NCBI GenBank assembly: GCA_031553885.1
Contig: JAVBKV010000017.1
Location: forward strand, 32,436-96,435
Origin: JAVBKV01 sp031553885
GTDB lineage: Bacteria > Bacteroidota > Bacteroidia > Bacteroidales > Azobacteroidaceae
Reading direction: 5' to 3'
Length of the DNA: 64,000 nucleotides
Position 1 is the first letter of the stretch, and the number at the start of each line of letters is the position of its first letter. Positions 26,148 through 34,688 of this stretch are shown in pieces. The position numbers and the translations under genes were made by a program. The notes under the pieces are model-generated. The model was not told the DNA's origin, did not search any database, and worked only from the letters and a program-made list of their open reading frames with translations.

Positions 26148-29100
26148 ATGAAATTCATTAGTTCGTTTATTGCAGGCATCATTCTGTCATGCGGAGTCCT
26201 TTATTCCAATCCTCTTTGGCTGAGGTATGCTTCCATTTCACCCGACGGTAAAGAAATCGCTTTTTCATACAAAGGAGACATTTACAAAGTTCCGGCCTCC
26301 GGAGGAAATGCACAGGCCGTTACCATGCATGAAGCCTACGATTATATGCCGGTCTGGTCACCCGACGGGAAACACATCGCTTTTGCCAGCAACCGGAACG
26401 GGAATTTTGATATTTACCTGACCTCGTCCGGCGGCGGAACTCCGACCCGGCTGACTACTTTTTCAGGAAATGAATACCCCTATTCCTTTACTCCGGATGG
26501 CAACTATGTGGTATTCGGAGGTAAAATTCAGGCTCCGGCCCAAAGTGCAGCTTTTCCTTCCGGAGTCATGACCGAGCTTTACCAGGTGCCTGTCAGCAGC
26601 GGGCGACCGGAACAAATCATCGCTACTCCTGCCGAAAATATTACTTTTACCAAAGACGGAAAAAAATTTGTCTTCCAGGATCGGAAAGGACAGGAAAATA
26701 CCTGGAGAAAACATCATACATCAGCCGTAACCCGGGATATCTGGATGTATGATACGACCACCCGGCAATTCCGGTCCCTGATCACGGATCCTGGTGAAGA
26801 CACCAACCCCGTGTTGAGTCCGGACAACAATAAGGTATATTTCCTGAGCGAGCGTTCCGGATCATACAATGTACATGTTTTTGACGTTAACAACCCGGCC
26901 CAAACAACCCAGGTCACTTCATTCAAAACACATCCGGTACGATTCCTCAGCATGGCCCAAAACGGAACTTTATGTTTTACCTACGACGGGGAAATCTATA
27001 CCCAACAAGCCAATGGAAAACCTCAGAAAGTAAACATCAGCATCACTGAAGAAAATAAACAGGACGACAAAGAAGTTTTATTCAACAGGGGAACGTATGC
27101 CCAGGCTGTCTCTTCCGACGGAAAACAGGTTGCGGTAGTCATGCGGGGAGAAATATTTGTCACTTCAGTTGATTATAAATACACCAAACGAATTACCCGG
27201 ACAGCAGCCCAGGAAGATATGGTCAACTTTTCCCCCGACGGAAAAACACTGATCTATGCTTCCGAAAGAGAAGGTACCTGGAACATTTACACAGCTCAAG
27301 TCAGCCGGAAAGAAGAGCCTTATTTTTTCAGCGCTACACTGATCGAAGAAGAACCATTGTTCAAAACCGCTGCAACCGAGCGCTTCCTGCCTAAGTATTC
27401 GCCCGACGGAAAAGAAATTGCATTTGTCGAAGACCGTTCCCGGTTGATGGTTTATAACATCGAATCAAAAAAGACCCGTCCGGTTACCGATGGATCCAAC
27501 CAATACAATACGTCCGGAATGATCGATTATGAATGGTCGCCCGACAGTAAATGGTTTACCATCCTTTATACCGCCAACCAGCACGAACCTTATTCCGACA
27601 TCGGCCTGGTCAGCGCCAACGGTGGAACGATTCATAACCTGACCAATAGCGGTTATTCCAACAACAATCCCCGGTGGGTACTGGGAGGCGATGCTATTCT
27701 GTTCAAATCGGAACGCTACGGGATGCGTAACCATGCTTCCTGGGGTTCATTGGAAGATGCCATGATTATTTTCCTGAATCAGAAGGCCTACGACAAATTC
27801 CGTCTGAGCGAAGATGATTTCAAACTGTTGCAGGAAGAAGAAAAACTGAATAAAAACGACAAAACAAAAGACGAGAAAGCAAAGGATGAAAAATCGAAAG
27901 GTGACAAAAACACAAAAGAAAATAAAACGGATTCGGTAAAAAAAGAAAATAAGACAATCCTGGTCGAACTGAAAAACATTGAAGACCGCATTGTGCGGCT
28001 CACTCCCAATTCGTCGGACCTCGGAGATGTTATTCTTACCGGAGAAGGCGATAAACTTTACTACCTGGCGGCCTTTGAAAAAGATTATGATTTATGGTCG
28101 ATCAATTGCCGTACCCGGGAAACCAAACTGGAAATCAAAGGAGCCGGAAACTCTCCTTTAATGTTGGACAAAGAAGCTAAAAATCTGTTCCTGCTGGGAA
28201 GAGGAATGCAAAAAATCACCTTGTCGAGCAGCAAAAAGGATCCCATTGCCTGCAGGGCCGAAATGGAACTGGACCTGGCTTCCGAACGTGAATACATGTT
28301 CAACCACGTATGGACGCAAGAACAAAAACGCTTTTATGTAACCAGCATGCACGGTGTGGATTGGAACCTGATGAAAAAAGCATATTCCAAATTCCTCCCC
28401 TACATCAACAACAACTTCGATTTTGCCGAACTGCTCAGCGAATTGCTGGGTGAATTAAACACCTCCCATACCGGAGGAAGATATTCTCCCTCCCCTCAAA
28501 ATCCGGATGCAACAGCCAGCCTCGGTCTTCTTTTCTCGTGGAGCCATGACAAAGACGGATTAATGATCGATGAAGTCGTAGAAAAAGGACCTTTCGACAA
28601 CGCGGAAAGCAAAGCAAAACCCGGTTGTATTATCGAAAAAATCAACGGAGAAAAAGTTTCTGCCCATCAGGATTACTTCCCGGTACTGAATAAAAAAGCC
28701 GGTGAGCGAACACTGATCTCTCTCTACAATCCTGCCACCAACGAACGTTGGGACGAAGTAATCAAGCCCATTCCCAACGGCGTATTCAGCAACTTGCTTT
28801 ACAACCGCTGGGTCAAGCAACGTGAAGCCGATGTGGAGCGTCTTTCCAACGGACGGTTAGGTTATGTACACATCCAAAGCATGGCTGACCCGAGTTTCCG
28901 TTCTATTTATTCGGATATTCTTGGAAAATTCAACAACAAGGAAGGTATCGTCATCGATACCCGTTTCAACGGAGGCGGACGGTTACACGAAGACCTCGAA
29001 GTATTGTTCAGCGGTAAAAAATATTTCACACAGGTGATCCGGGGAAAAGAATCCTGCGATATGCCCAGCCGCCGCTGGAATAAAGCCTCTATTATGATTA

Positions 29101-29402
29101 TGGGAGAAGCTAATTATTCCAATGCTCACGGTTCTCCCTGGGTCTATAAACATACGGGTATCGGCAAACTGGTCGGTATGCCTGTTCCGGGAACCATGAC
29201 CAGTGTTTCCTGGGAAACACTTCAGGATCCTTCTTTAGTTTTCGGAATTCCCATTGTCGGATATCGCCTTCCCGATGGTTCTTATTTGGAAAATCAACAA
29301 TTGGAACCTGATTTTAAAATAGCCAACTCACCGGAAAAATTAGTTAAAGGAGAAGACGAACAATTGGAAAAAGCTGTAAAAGAACTATTGAAGGAATTGT
29401 AA
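26148..29402 (+). CDS. Tricorn-type S41 peptidase with WD40-like propeller, secreted
   Basis: 1084 residues from the ATG at 26148. Signal peptide, then WD40-like/PD40 repeats (for example ASISPDGKEIAFSYKG, PVWSPDGKHIAFASN, LSPDNNKVYFLSERSG, FSPDGKTLIYASEREG) to about residue 560. A Lys/Asp/Glu-rich linker covers about 565-610, then a second set of beta repeats, a PDZ domain (about 780-880) and an S41 catalytic domain (about 880-1084). The likely nucleophile Ser is in MIMGEANYSNAHGSP. Archaeal tricorn degrades short peptides; bacterial exported versions are thought to do the same in the periplasm. Single-gene unit, divergent from clpB. Confidence 0.93.
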   Translation: MKFISSFIAGIILSCGVLYSNPLWLRYASISPDGKEIAFSYKGDIYKVPASGGNAQAVTMHEAYDYMPVWSPDGKHIAFASNRNGNFDIYLTSSGGGTPTRLTTFSGNEYPYSFTPDGNYVVFGGKIQAPAQSAAFPSGVMTELYQVPVSSGRPEQIIATPAENITFTKDGKKFVFQDRKGQENTWRKHHTSAVTRDIWMYDTTTRQFRSLITDPGEDTNPVLSPDNNKVYFLSERSGSYNVHVFDVNNPAQTTQVTSFKTHPVRFLSMAQNGTLCFTYDGEIYTQQANGKPQKVNISITEENKQDDKEVLFNRGTYAQAVSSDGKQVAVVMRGEIFVTSVDYKYTKRITRTAAQEDMVNFSPDGKTLIYASEREGTWNIYTAQVSRKEEPYFFSATLIEEEPLFKTAATERFLPKYSPDGKEIAFVEDRSRLMVYNIESKKTRPVTDGSNQYNTSGMIDYEWSPDSKWFTILYTANQHEPYSDIGLVSANGGTIHNLTNSGYSNNNPRWVLGGDAILFKSERYGMRNHASWGSLEDAMIIFLNQKAYDKFRLSEDDFKLLQEEEKLNKNDKTKDEKAKDEKSKGDKNTKENKTDSVKKENKTILVELKNIEDRIVRLTPNSSDLGDVILTGEGDKLYYLAAFEKDYDLWSINCRTRETKLEIKGAGNSPLMLDKEAKNLFLLGRGMQKITLSSSKKDPIACRAEMELDLASEREYMFNHVWTQEQKRFYVTSMHGVDWNLMKKAYSKFLPYINNNFDFAELLSELLGELNTSHTGGRYSPSPQNPDATASLGLLFSWSHDKDGLMIDEVVEKGPFDNAESKAKPGCIIEKINGEKVSAHQDYFPVLNKKAGERTLISLYNPATNERWDEVIKPIPNGVFSNLLYNRWVKQREADVERLSNGRLGYVHIQSMADPSFRSIYSDILGKFNNKEGIVIDTRFNGGGRLHEDLEVLFSGKKYFTQVIRGKESCDMPSRRWNKASIMIMGEANYSNAHGSPWVYKHTGIGKLVGMPVPGTMTSVSWETLQDPSLVFGIPIVGYRLPDGSYLENQQLEPDFKIANSPEKLVKGEDEQLEKAVKELLKEL

Positions 29403-29696
29403 TTTTATTCAACCAAGCAGCCGGATCGACTTTATAAAGATTATACCGGTAATGAATCGATTTTGAGAGAGCCCTAACCAATACAATAAGAAAAGCATCT
29501 TATTGCGGTTTGTTATGCTCTATTCCAGCCTCTTAAATTTAATCAATCAGAAAAACATTCATCTGACTTATCTTCATTTTATTAAGTAAAACAATTCTTC
29601 AAAATGTTAAATATCAGTTAATTAACAATCTCAGATAAAACATTGCCAAAAGGTTGATTTGTTTTAAAAGAGAATTAGTAATTAATAAACAATGTT
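29403..29696. other. Intergenic region without a recognised gene
   Basis: A perfect 8-bp stem CAATAAGA/TCTTATTG (29484-29505) with a 6-base loop lies 80 bp after the protease gene, but there is no T run after it, so I do not call a terminator. The rest is AT-rich with no clear promoter box for the next gene. Confidence 0.4.
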
Positions 29697-30110
29697 ATGA
29701 AACAAAAGAAGATTAGGAGAGTTGTGTTATCCTTTTTTGGATTGATGTTTTGTTTTGCAGTTACAGCGCAAACCTCTACAAAAACAAAAAAGGACGTGGA
29801 TGATTTTGCTTCAAAACAAACGGAGATGATGACGAAGAATTTGTCTTTGACACAAGATCAGGTAGCAAAGGTAAAGCAAATCAATCTTGATTATGCAAGA
29901 AAAATGGAGGGTGTATCAGATGAAGAGTTGAAAAAACTCGACAAGGAAAGAGATGTTGAATTAAAAAAAATATTGACTGACAGTCAATATCAAAAATGGG
30001 AAGAAAATAAGAAAACATGGATGGATCATCTAAAAGATGCCTGGAAAAAAACTAAGAAAAAAGTTGGGGATGCTGCCAAAGATGTAAAAGACAAAGTGGA
30101 TGAACTTTAA
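29697..30110 (+). CDS. Small secreted Spy/CpxP-like helical protein
   Basis: 137 residues. Signal peptide ending FAVTAQ. The mature part is entirely helical and charged: FASKQTEMMTKNLSLTQDQ, VKQINLDYARKMEGVSDEE, then LTDSQYQKWEENKKTW and an amphipathic Lys-rich tail (KKTKKKVGDAAKDVKDKVDEL). The pattern 'lsLt..Q...v..i......' and '.ls..Q...w' is that of the Spy/CpxP-like family of periplasmic chaperone or stress proteins. The tail resembles LEA/apolipoprotein-like repeats. A second damaged copy follows 45 bp later. Confidence 0.75.
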   Translation: MKQKKIRRVVLSFFGLMFCFAVTAQTSTKTKKDVDDFASKQTEMMTKNLSLTQDQVAKVKQINLDYARKMEGVSDEELKKLDKERDVELKKILTDSQYQKWEENKKTWMDHLKDAWKKTKKKVGDAAKDVKDKVDEL

Positions 30111-30155
30111 GTAAGGAAGTAAATTTTAATTATTAATTTTTTTAGAAACAAAGAC

Positions 30156-30470
30156 ATGAAACACTTGAGCAAAGAAGAAATGGCAACAAATTATACTGAA
30201 ATGTTAACTGAAAATTGCGCTTTGAATAATGATCAGATTGCCAGAATAAAAAAGATTAATTTGGATTATGTCACACGTATGAGTGATAATCCGAAAGAAA
30301 ACGCAGAAGAGTACGACCAGGATTACGATGTCGAACTTAAGAAAGTATTGAACGAAGAGCAATACGGCAAATAGGAAACCAATAAAAAGAAATGGACCGA
30401 TACAGTAAAGAAAACCTGGAATGATGTAAAAGAGAGTGTAAAAGACGGTGTAAAAGAAATGAAGAAATAA
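30156..30470 (+). pseudogene. Nonsense-interrupted, signal-less second copy of the Spy/CpxP-like gene
   Basis: The frame opens at ATG 30156 and matches the preceding protein along its length (MLTENCALNNDQIARIKKIN, LNEEQY). A TAG at 30372-30374 stands exactly where the first copy has the Trp of YQKWEENKKTW. The frame then continues with ETNKKKWTDTVKKTWNDVKE to a TAA at 30468-30470. A single TGG to TAG change explains the stop. The copy also lacks the signal peptide. It is therefore probably a decaying tandem duplicate; a 72-residue product could still be made. Confidence 0.8.
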
Positions 30471-30512
30471 CACGCTCAAAACAAACAATTTCTGCAAATA
30501 AAAACTAAGAAG

Positions 30513-30619
30513 TGAGGCTACGCTTAAAAGTCATTCATTCTTGCTCGATTGAACATTAAAAACCAGTTCGAGGGAGAGAAATAAGTAAGAATAAATGAAA
30601 GACTTTTGAGGTAGCCTCA
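30513..30619. repeat. 107-bp element with 26-27-bp terminal inverted repeats (MITE-like)
   Basis: Left arm 30513-30539 and right arm 30594-30619 match at 22 positions when one is reverse-complemented. Shared parts are TGAGGCTAC, AAAAGTC and TTCATT. The interior is also partly self-complementary. There is no coding capacity. This looks like the ends of an insertion sequence without its transposase, or a miniature element. Confidence 0.55.
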
Positions 30620-30777
30620 TCATACATAAAATCTCTATCCATAAAAATTTGCCACCGAAAACTTTCCGTTCTGCCTTAGGTTTACCACACAATAGATTAT
30701 GCTTTTTTGCTTCCAAACGGACGATTATGCTCCTGAACATGCACTTTCTTTCTGTAAAAACGATATTTTTTCTTTTT

Positions 30778-30825
30778 CTAAGGATTATCTAAAGGTAATG
30801 CTAAAGAGCCGACTGTATATTTGTC
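30778..30825 (+). promoter_or_regulatory. Activator-type promoter of the first GH92 operon: three CTAARG hexamers
   Basis: CTAAGG at 30778, CTAAAG at 30789 and CTAAAG at 30801 (steps of 11 and 12 bp), then 9 bp, then the -7 box TATATTTG at 30816-30823. There is no TTTG where a -33 box should be; the second hexamer lies there. The 48-bp block is identical at 40 positions to 38143-38190. Confidence 0.7.
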
Positions 30826-30970
30826 GTATTATTAATAGAAATCCACACAAAAAATCATTGGCAAATTAAAGAAAGCCTAGTATTCAGTAAATTGGGACTC
30901 TATACCATGATAATTACCGGATAAAATAAAAGAAGATTGTCGATAAAGGCTTTATAAAATAAGAAAGAAG

Positions 30971-33178
30971 ATGAAGTTGAGTAGGAAAATTTATATGTTA
31001 TCAGTGTGTTTATGCGTATTATTCAATATTCAGGCACAAAAACCAACAGATTATGTAGATCCTTTTATAGGTTCGGGAGGTCATGGCCATGTATTTGTCG
31101 GGGCTAATGTACCGTATGGTGCGGTTCAGGTTGGGCCTTCCAACTTTTACAAAGGATGGGATTGGTGTTCGGGGTATAACTACCGGGACAGTGCAATAGT
31201 CGGATTTTCCCAACTGCATTTAAGTGGAACAGGGATAGGCGATCTTGGAGATATCCTGATTATGCCGTACATGGGAGATATAAAACTGAACAGGGGCCAA
31301 GAAAAAGAACGTTATAGCGGTTATGCATCCAGGTTTTCTCATGAAAACGAAAAGGTGAAACCCGGATATTACAGTGTAAAACTCGACGATTACAACATCG
31401 ATGTTGAACTTACTGCATCCGAGCGCGTGGGTTATCATAAGTATACTTTTCCACAAGGAGAAAATGCCCGTATCATCATCGACCTGAAAGAAGGAATAAA
31501 CGACAGGTCGGTTGATACATATATAGAATTGGCTGACAAATATACGATAAAGGGATACCGTTCGTCTGAAGGATGGGCAAAAAAACAGCAGGTGTTTTTT
31601 GCCATCAGATCATCTGTTCCGATCAATGATTTTTTAGTTTACGACGACACAACACCCATTGCCGGAAAGAAAGGAAAAGGCAAATCCGTCAAGGCCTTGA
31701 TCTGTTTTGCAAAATCTCCGGGAATTGTTTCGCTGAAAGTCGGGATATCTCCTGTCAGTTCAGGGAATGCCCTTATGAATATAAAAGCGGAAATTCCGGA
31801 CTGGAATTTTGAAAAAACAGTTAAACAAGCAGATGAAAAATGGAATAAAGAGTTATCAAAAATCAGTGTCGAAACTCAAAACGAATCCGATAAACGGATA
31901 TTTTATACCGCTATGTATCACCTGATGATACATCCGTCTTTATTCAACGATCACAATGGCGATTACATGGGTTCGGATTGGAAAGTGCATAAGAAACCCG
32001 GATTCAATAATTACACTGTTTTTTCGCTTTGGGATACTTATCGTGCGGCACATCCTGTATATAATATAATAGACCAGAAGCGCACTGCCGATTTTGTGAA
32101 CAGTATGCTGGCCGTTTTCGATCAAACCGGCTATTTACCCATCTGGCATTTACGCGGATATGATACAGGAACAATGGTGGGAATCAATAGCTTTCAGGTA
32201 ATTGCCGAAGCTTATCTGAAAGGCAATAAGGGTTTTGATCCCGAAAAAGCATTTCAGGTCTTAAAAACCGCTGCCATGAGCGACATACGTGGTCTGGACT
32301 ATGACCGTGATTTCAAAGTAATACCTTCTGATGTAATGAAAAACAGGCCAGTGGCAACTGCTCTCGAATACGCAATAGGTAGTGCAAGTATTGCCCGGAT
32401 GGCAAAAGAAATGGGTAAAACCGAAGATTATGAATACTTCAGCAAAAGATCTAAAAATTACAAACTCTATTATGATAAAGAAGTTGGATTCTTCCGGGGA
32501 AAAATGGCCGACGGGAGTTGGAACCCGGTTTTCCATCCCATAAAATCGAAAAAGCCTTGGGCTACAGATTACGCAGAAGGAAATCCATGGCAATATTTGT
32601 GGCTTGTTCCTCAAGATGTGGAAGGGTTGATTGAACTTTTGGGAGGAGAAAAAGCATTCGAAGACAAGCTAAACACATTTTTCTCTCTTGATTCGGGAGA
32701 CGACGAAGATGTTTTGTTAGATCTGACCGGTTGCATAGGTCAATATGCACATGGTAATGAACCGGGTCACCATATTGCTTACCTGTACGCCTATATTGGA
32801 CAGCAGTGGAAAACAGCACAGCTCGCCCGTTACATAATGAAAAATTTTTATCACGATCAACCCGACGGAATTATCGGCAATGAAGATTGTGGACAAATGT
32901 CGGCATGGTATATTATGTCCTCGTTAGGTTTTTATCCGGTATTCACGGCATCAGATCAGTATATATTGGGCAGTCCCCTTTTTGACAAAGCGACGATTAA
33001 TCTCGAAAACGGGAAAAAGTTCAGGATAGAAACCATTAATAATTCACCGGAAAACATCTACATACAAAGCGTCGAACTGAATGGAAAGAAATATGATTTC
33101 GACTTTATCTCTCATAAGGATATTATGGGAGGAGGAAAGCTTATAATCAGGATGGGTCGTGAACCAAATTACAAATAA
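30971..33178 (+). CDS. Secreted GH92 alpha-mannosidase family protein (first)
   Basis: 735 residues with a signal peptide (LCVLFNIQAQ). GH92 enzymes are calcium-dependent inverting exo-alpha-mannosidases. Signatures: YVDPFIGSGGHGHVFVGANV at the N-terminus, FSLWDTYRAAHP, the acid Glu in GNEPGHHIAYLY, and the base region IGNEDCGQMSAWYIMSSLGFYPV. The length fits a catalytic domain without extra modules. It is the first gene of a unit with GH30, a second GH92 and an acyltransferase (gaps of 42, 58 and 74 bp), controlled by the triple-hexamer promoter. Linkage specificity cannot be predicted from sequence alone. Confidence 0.95.
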   Translation: MKLSRKIYMLSVCLCVLFNIQAQKPTDYVDPFIGSGGHGHVFVGANVPYGAVQVGPSNFYKGWDWCSGYNYRDSAIVGFSQLHLSGTGIGDLGDILIMPYMGDIKLNRGQEKERYSGYASRFSHENEKVKPGYYSVKLDDYNIDVELTASERVGYHKYTFPQGENARIIIDLKEGINDRSVDTYIELADKYTIKGYRSSEGWAKKQQVFFAIRSSVPINDFLVYDDTTPIAGKKGKGKSVKALICFAKSPGIVSLKVGISPVSSGNALMNIKAEIPDWNFEKTVKQADEKWNKELSKISVETQNESDKRIFYTAMYHLMIHPSLFNDHNGDYMGSDWKVHKKPGFNNYTVFSLWDTYRAAHPVYNIIDQKRTADFVNSMLAVFDQTGYLPIWHLRGYDTGTMVGINSFQVIAEAYLKGNKGFDPEKAFQVLKTAAMSDIRGLDYDRDFKVIPSDVMKNRPVATALEYAIGSASIARMAKEMGKTEDYEYFSKRSKNYKLYYDKEVGFFRGKMADGSWNPVFHPIKSKKPWATDYAEGNPWQYLWLVPQDVEGLIELLGGEKAFEDKLNTFFSLDSGDDEDVLLDLTGCIGQYAHGNEPGHHIAYLYAYIGQQWKTAQLARYIMKNFYHDQPDGIIGNEDCGQMSAWYIMSSLGFYPVFTASDQYILGSPLFDKATINLENGKKFRIETINNSPENIYIQSVELNGKKYDFDFISHKDIMGGGKLIIRMGREPNYK

Positions 33179-33220
33179 ATCTAAATAAATCAACTATTAT
33201 CAATAGCTAAAATTAAGATC

Positions 33221-34630
33221 ATGAATTACAAAATCAAAGCAATTTTTATCAGCTTGTTGTTTGTTACAACCTTAAATGCACAACGGGTAGAATGGATTTC
33301 AAGCACGAACGATCATCGTTGGCAAACATCCAATAAGGCAAAGTTAGAAAATGCAACTTCCGGCACAACATTCGATATCACAATTAGCGATGAAAAAGCC
33401 CAACTAATTGATGGATTTGGTGGATGTTTCAATGAGCAGGGTTGGGATGCGCTTATGGGACTATCTGAAGTTGAAAGAAATAAAATCATCCATGACCTTT
33501 TCAGCCATCAGGAAGCTAATTTTAATTACAATCGCATGCCTATGGGAGCGAGCGACTTTGGACTGAATTTTTATTCATTTAATGATGTGGCAGACGATTT
33601 TGATATGATTAATTTCAGTATTGCCCGCGATCGTCATATCCTTCTACGTTATATCAAAGCGGCTCAGAAAGAGAATCCGAAGATGCTGCTTTTTGCATCT
33701 CCCTGGTCACCTCCGGCTTGGATGAAAACCAATAATCATTATGCTTCGACTACAAGTACAAAGGGATTTAACGGACTTCCTTCGGAGAGAAGTAATACGA
33801 AAGATGCTACAGCTTTCAAAATGCTTAATGGTTACTTAAAAGCATATGCCCTGTACTTTACAAAATTCATTCAGGCTTATGAAAAAGAAGGAGTTCCTAT
33901 TACTGCAGTTCATGTACAAAACGAACCCTGTTCCAACCAGGTATTTCCAAGTTGTAAATGGAGGTCTGAAGACCTGGCATTCTTCATCAGTGATTTTTTA
34001 GGACCTAAATTCGAAGAAGATAGTATAAAGGCTGACATCTATTTCGGTACTATAAATACAAGCATAGCAGACTACATAAGAACTGCATTTAATAATGAAA
34101 AGGCTGCGAAATATATAAAAGGAGTTGGATTTCAGTGGTCCGGAAAAGCAGCCATTCCTATTATCAGTAAAGAATATCCCAATCTGAAATACATACAGAC
34201 TGAGTCAGAATGTGGTAACGGGTCTAATGACTGGAAGGAAGCAGAATATACCTGGGGACTTATTAATCATTATCTAACGAATGGAGCTAACGTTTACACC
34301 TATTGGAATATGGTGCTTGATCATGCCGGAGTCAGCCCATGGGGTTGGAAACAGAATGCTCTTATTTCAATCAACAAAGAAACCAAAGAGGTTAAATACA
34401 ATCCTGAATATTATATAATGAAACATGTCAGCAGATATGTTGTTCCAGGTGCTTATAGACTGGTAACTAATGAAAGTTCGAATCATTTGGCTTTCTTGAA
34501 TCCTGATGGAGAAGTAGTTGTCATTGTTGTCAACAAAGAAAAGACTGATAAAGAAGTAAATATCGGGTATAAAGATAAAATGATTCGTCTCAATGTGAAG
34601 GCAAAATCATTTAATACAATTAAATTTTGA
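33221..34630 (+). CDS. Secreted GH30 glycosidase (first; beta-1,6-glucanase/glucosylceramidase-like)
   Basis: 469 residues with a signal peptide ending NAQ. GH30 retaining beta-glycosidase: acid/base Glu235 in HVQNEPCSNQVFP and nucleophile Glu328 in IQTESECGNGSNDW, with the barrel segment ASPWSPPAWMKTNNHY. The C-terminal beta domain SNHLAFLNPDGEVVVIVVNKE is the side domain typical of GH30. Its close relatives include bacterial beta-1,6-glucanases and glucosylceramidases. A paralogue lies at 38245. Partner GH92 and GH3 genes suggest a mixed mannan/glucan target. Confidence 0.94.
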   Translation: MNYKIKAIFISLLFVTTLNAQRVEWISSTNDHRWQTSNKAKLENATSGTTFDITISDEKAQLIDGFGGCFNEQGWDALMGLSEVERNKIIHDLFSHQEANFNYNRMPMGASDFGLNFYSFNDVADDFDMINFSIARDRHILLRYIKAAQKENPKMLLFASPWSPPAWMKTNNHYASTTSTKGFNGLPSERSNTKDATAFKMLNGYLKAYALYFTKFIQAYEKEGVPITAVHVQNEPCSNQVFPSCKWRSEDLAFFISDFLGPKFEEDSIKADIYFGTINTSIADYIRTAFNNEKAAKYIKGVGFQWSGKAAIPIISKEYPNLKYIQTESECGNGSNDWKEAEYTWGLINHYLTNGANVYTYWNMVLDHAGVSPWGWKQNALISINKETKEVKYNPEYYIMKHVSRYVVPGAYRLVTNESSNHLAFLNPDGEVVVIVVNKEKTDKEVNIGYKDKMIRLNVKAKSFNTIKF

Positions 34631-34688
34631 GTTTTTCCTTCAATATTACAGTGCTTCATCTGATATAAACTCCTTTAAATAACTAGAA

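Larger units (their letters stand above)
30471..30970. other. Intergenic region with inverted-repeat element and regulated promoter
   Basis: Holds a 107-bp inverted-repeat element (30513-30619) and the triple-hexamer promoter (30778-30825). The leader from the predicted start near 30828 to the GH92 start is about 143 nt. A minus-strand frame (30531-30740) crosses one arm of the repeat and is unlikely to be coding. Confidence 0.6.

Noticed and set aside
29484..29505. Perfect 8-bp hairpin after the tricorn-type protease gene
   Set aside because: No T run on either strand after the stem, so not called a terminator.
30531..30740. 69-codon minus-strand frame
   Set aside because: Crosses one arm of the 107-bp inverted repeat and has no recognisable sequence.
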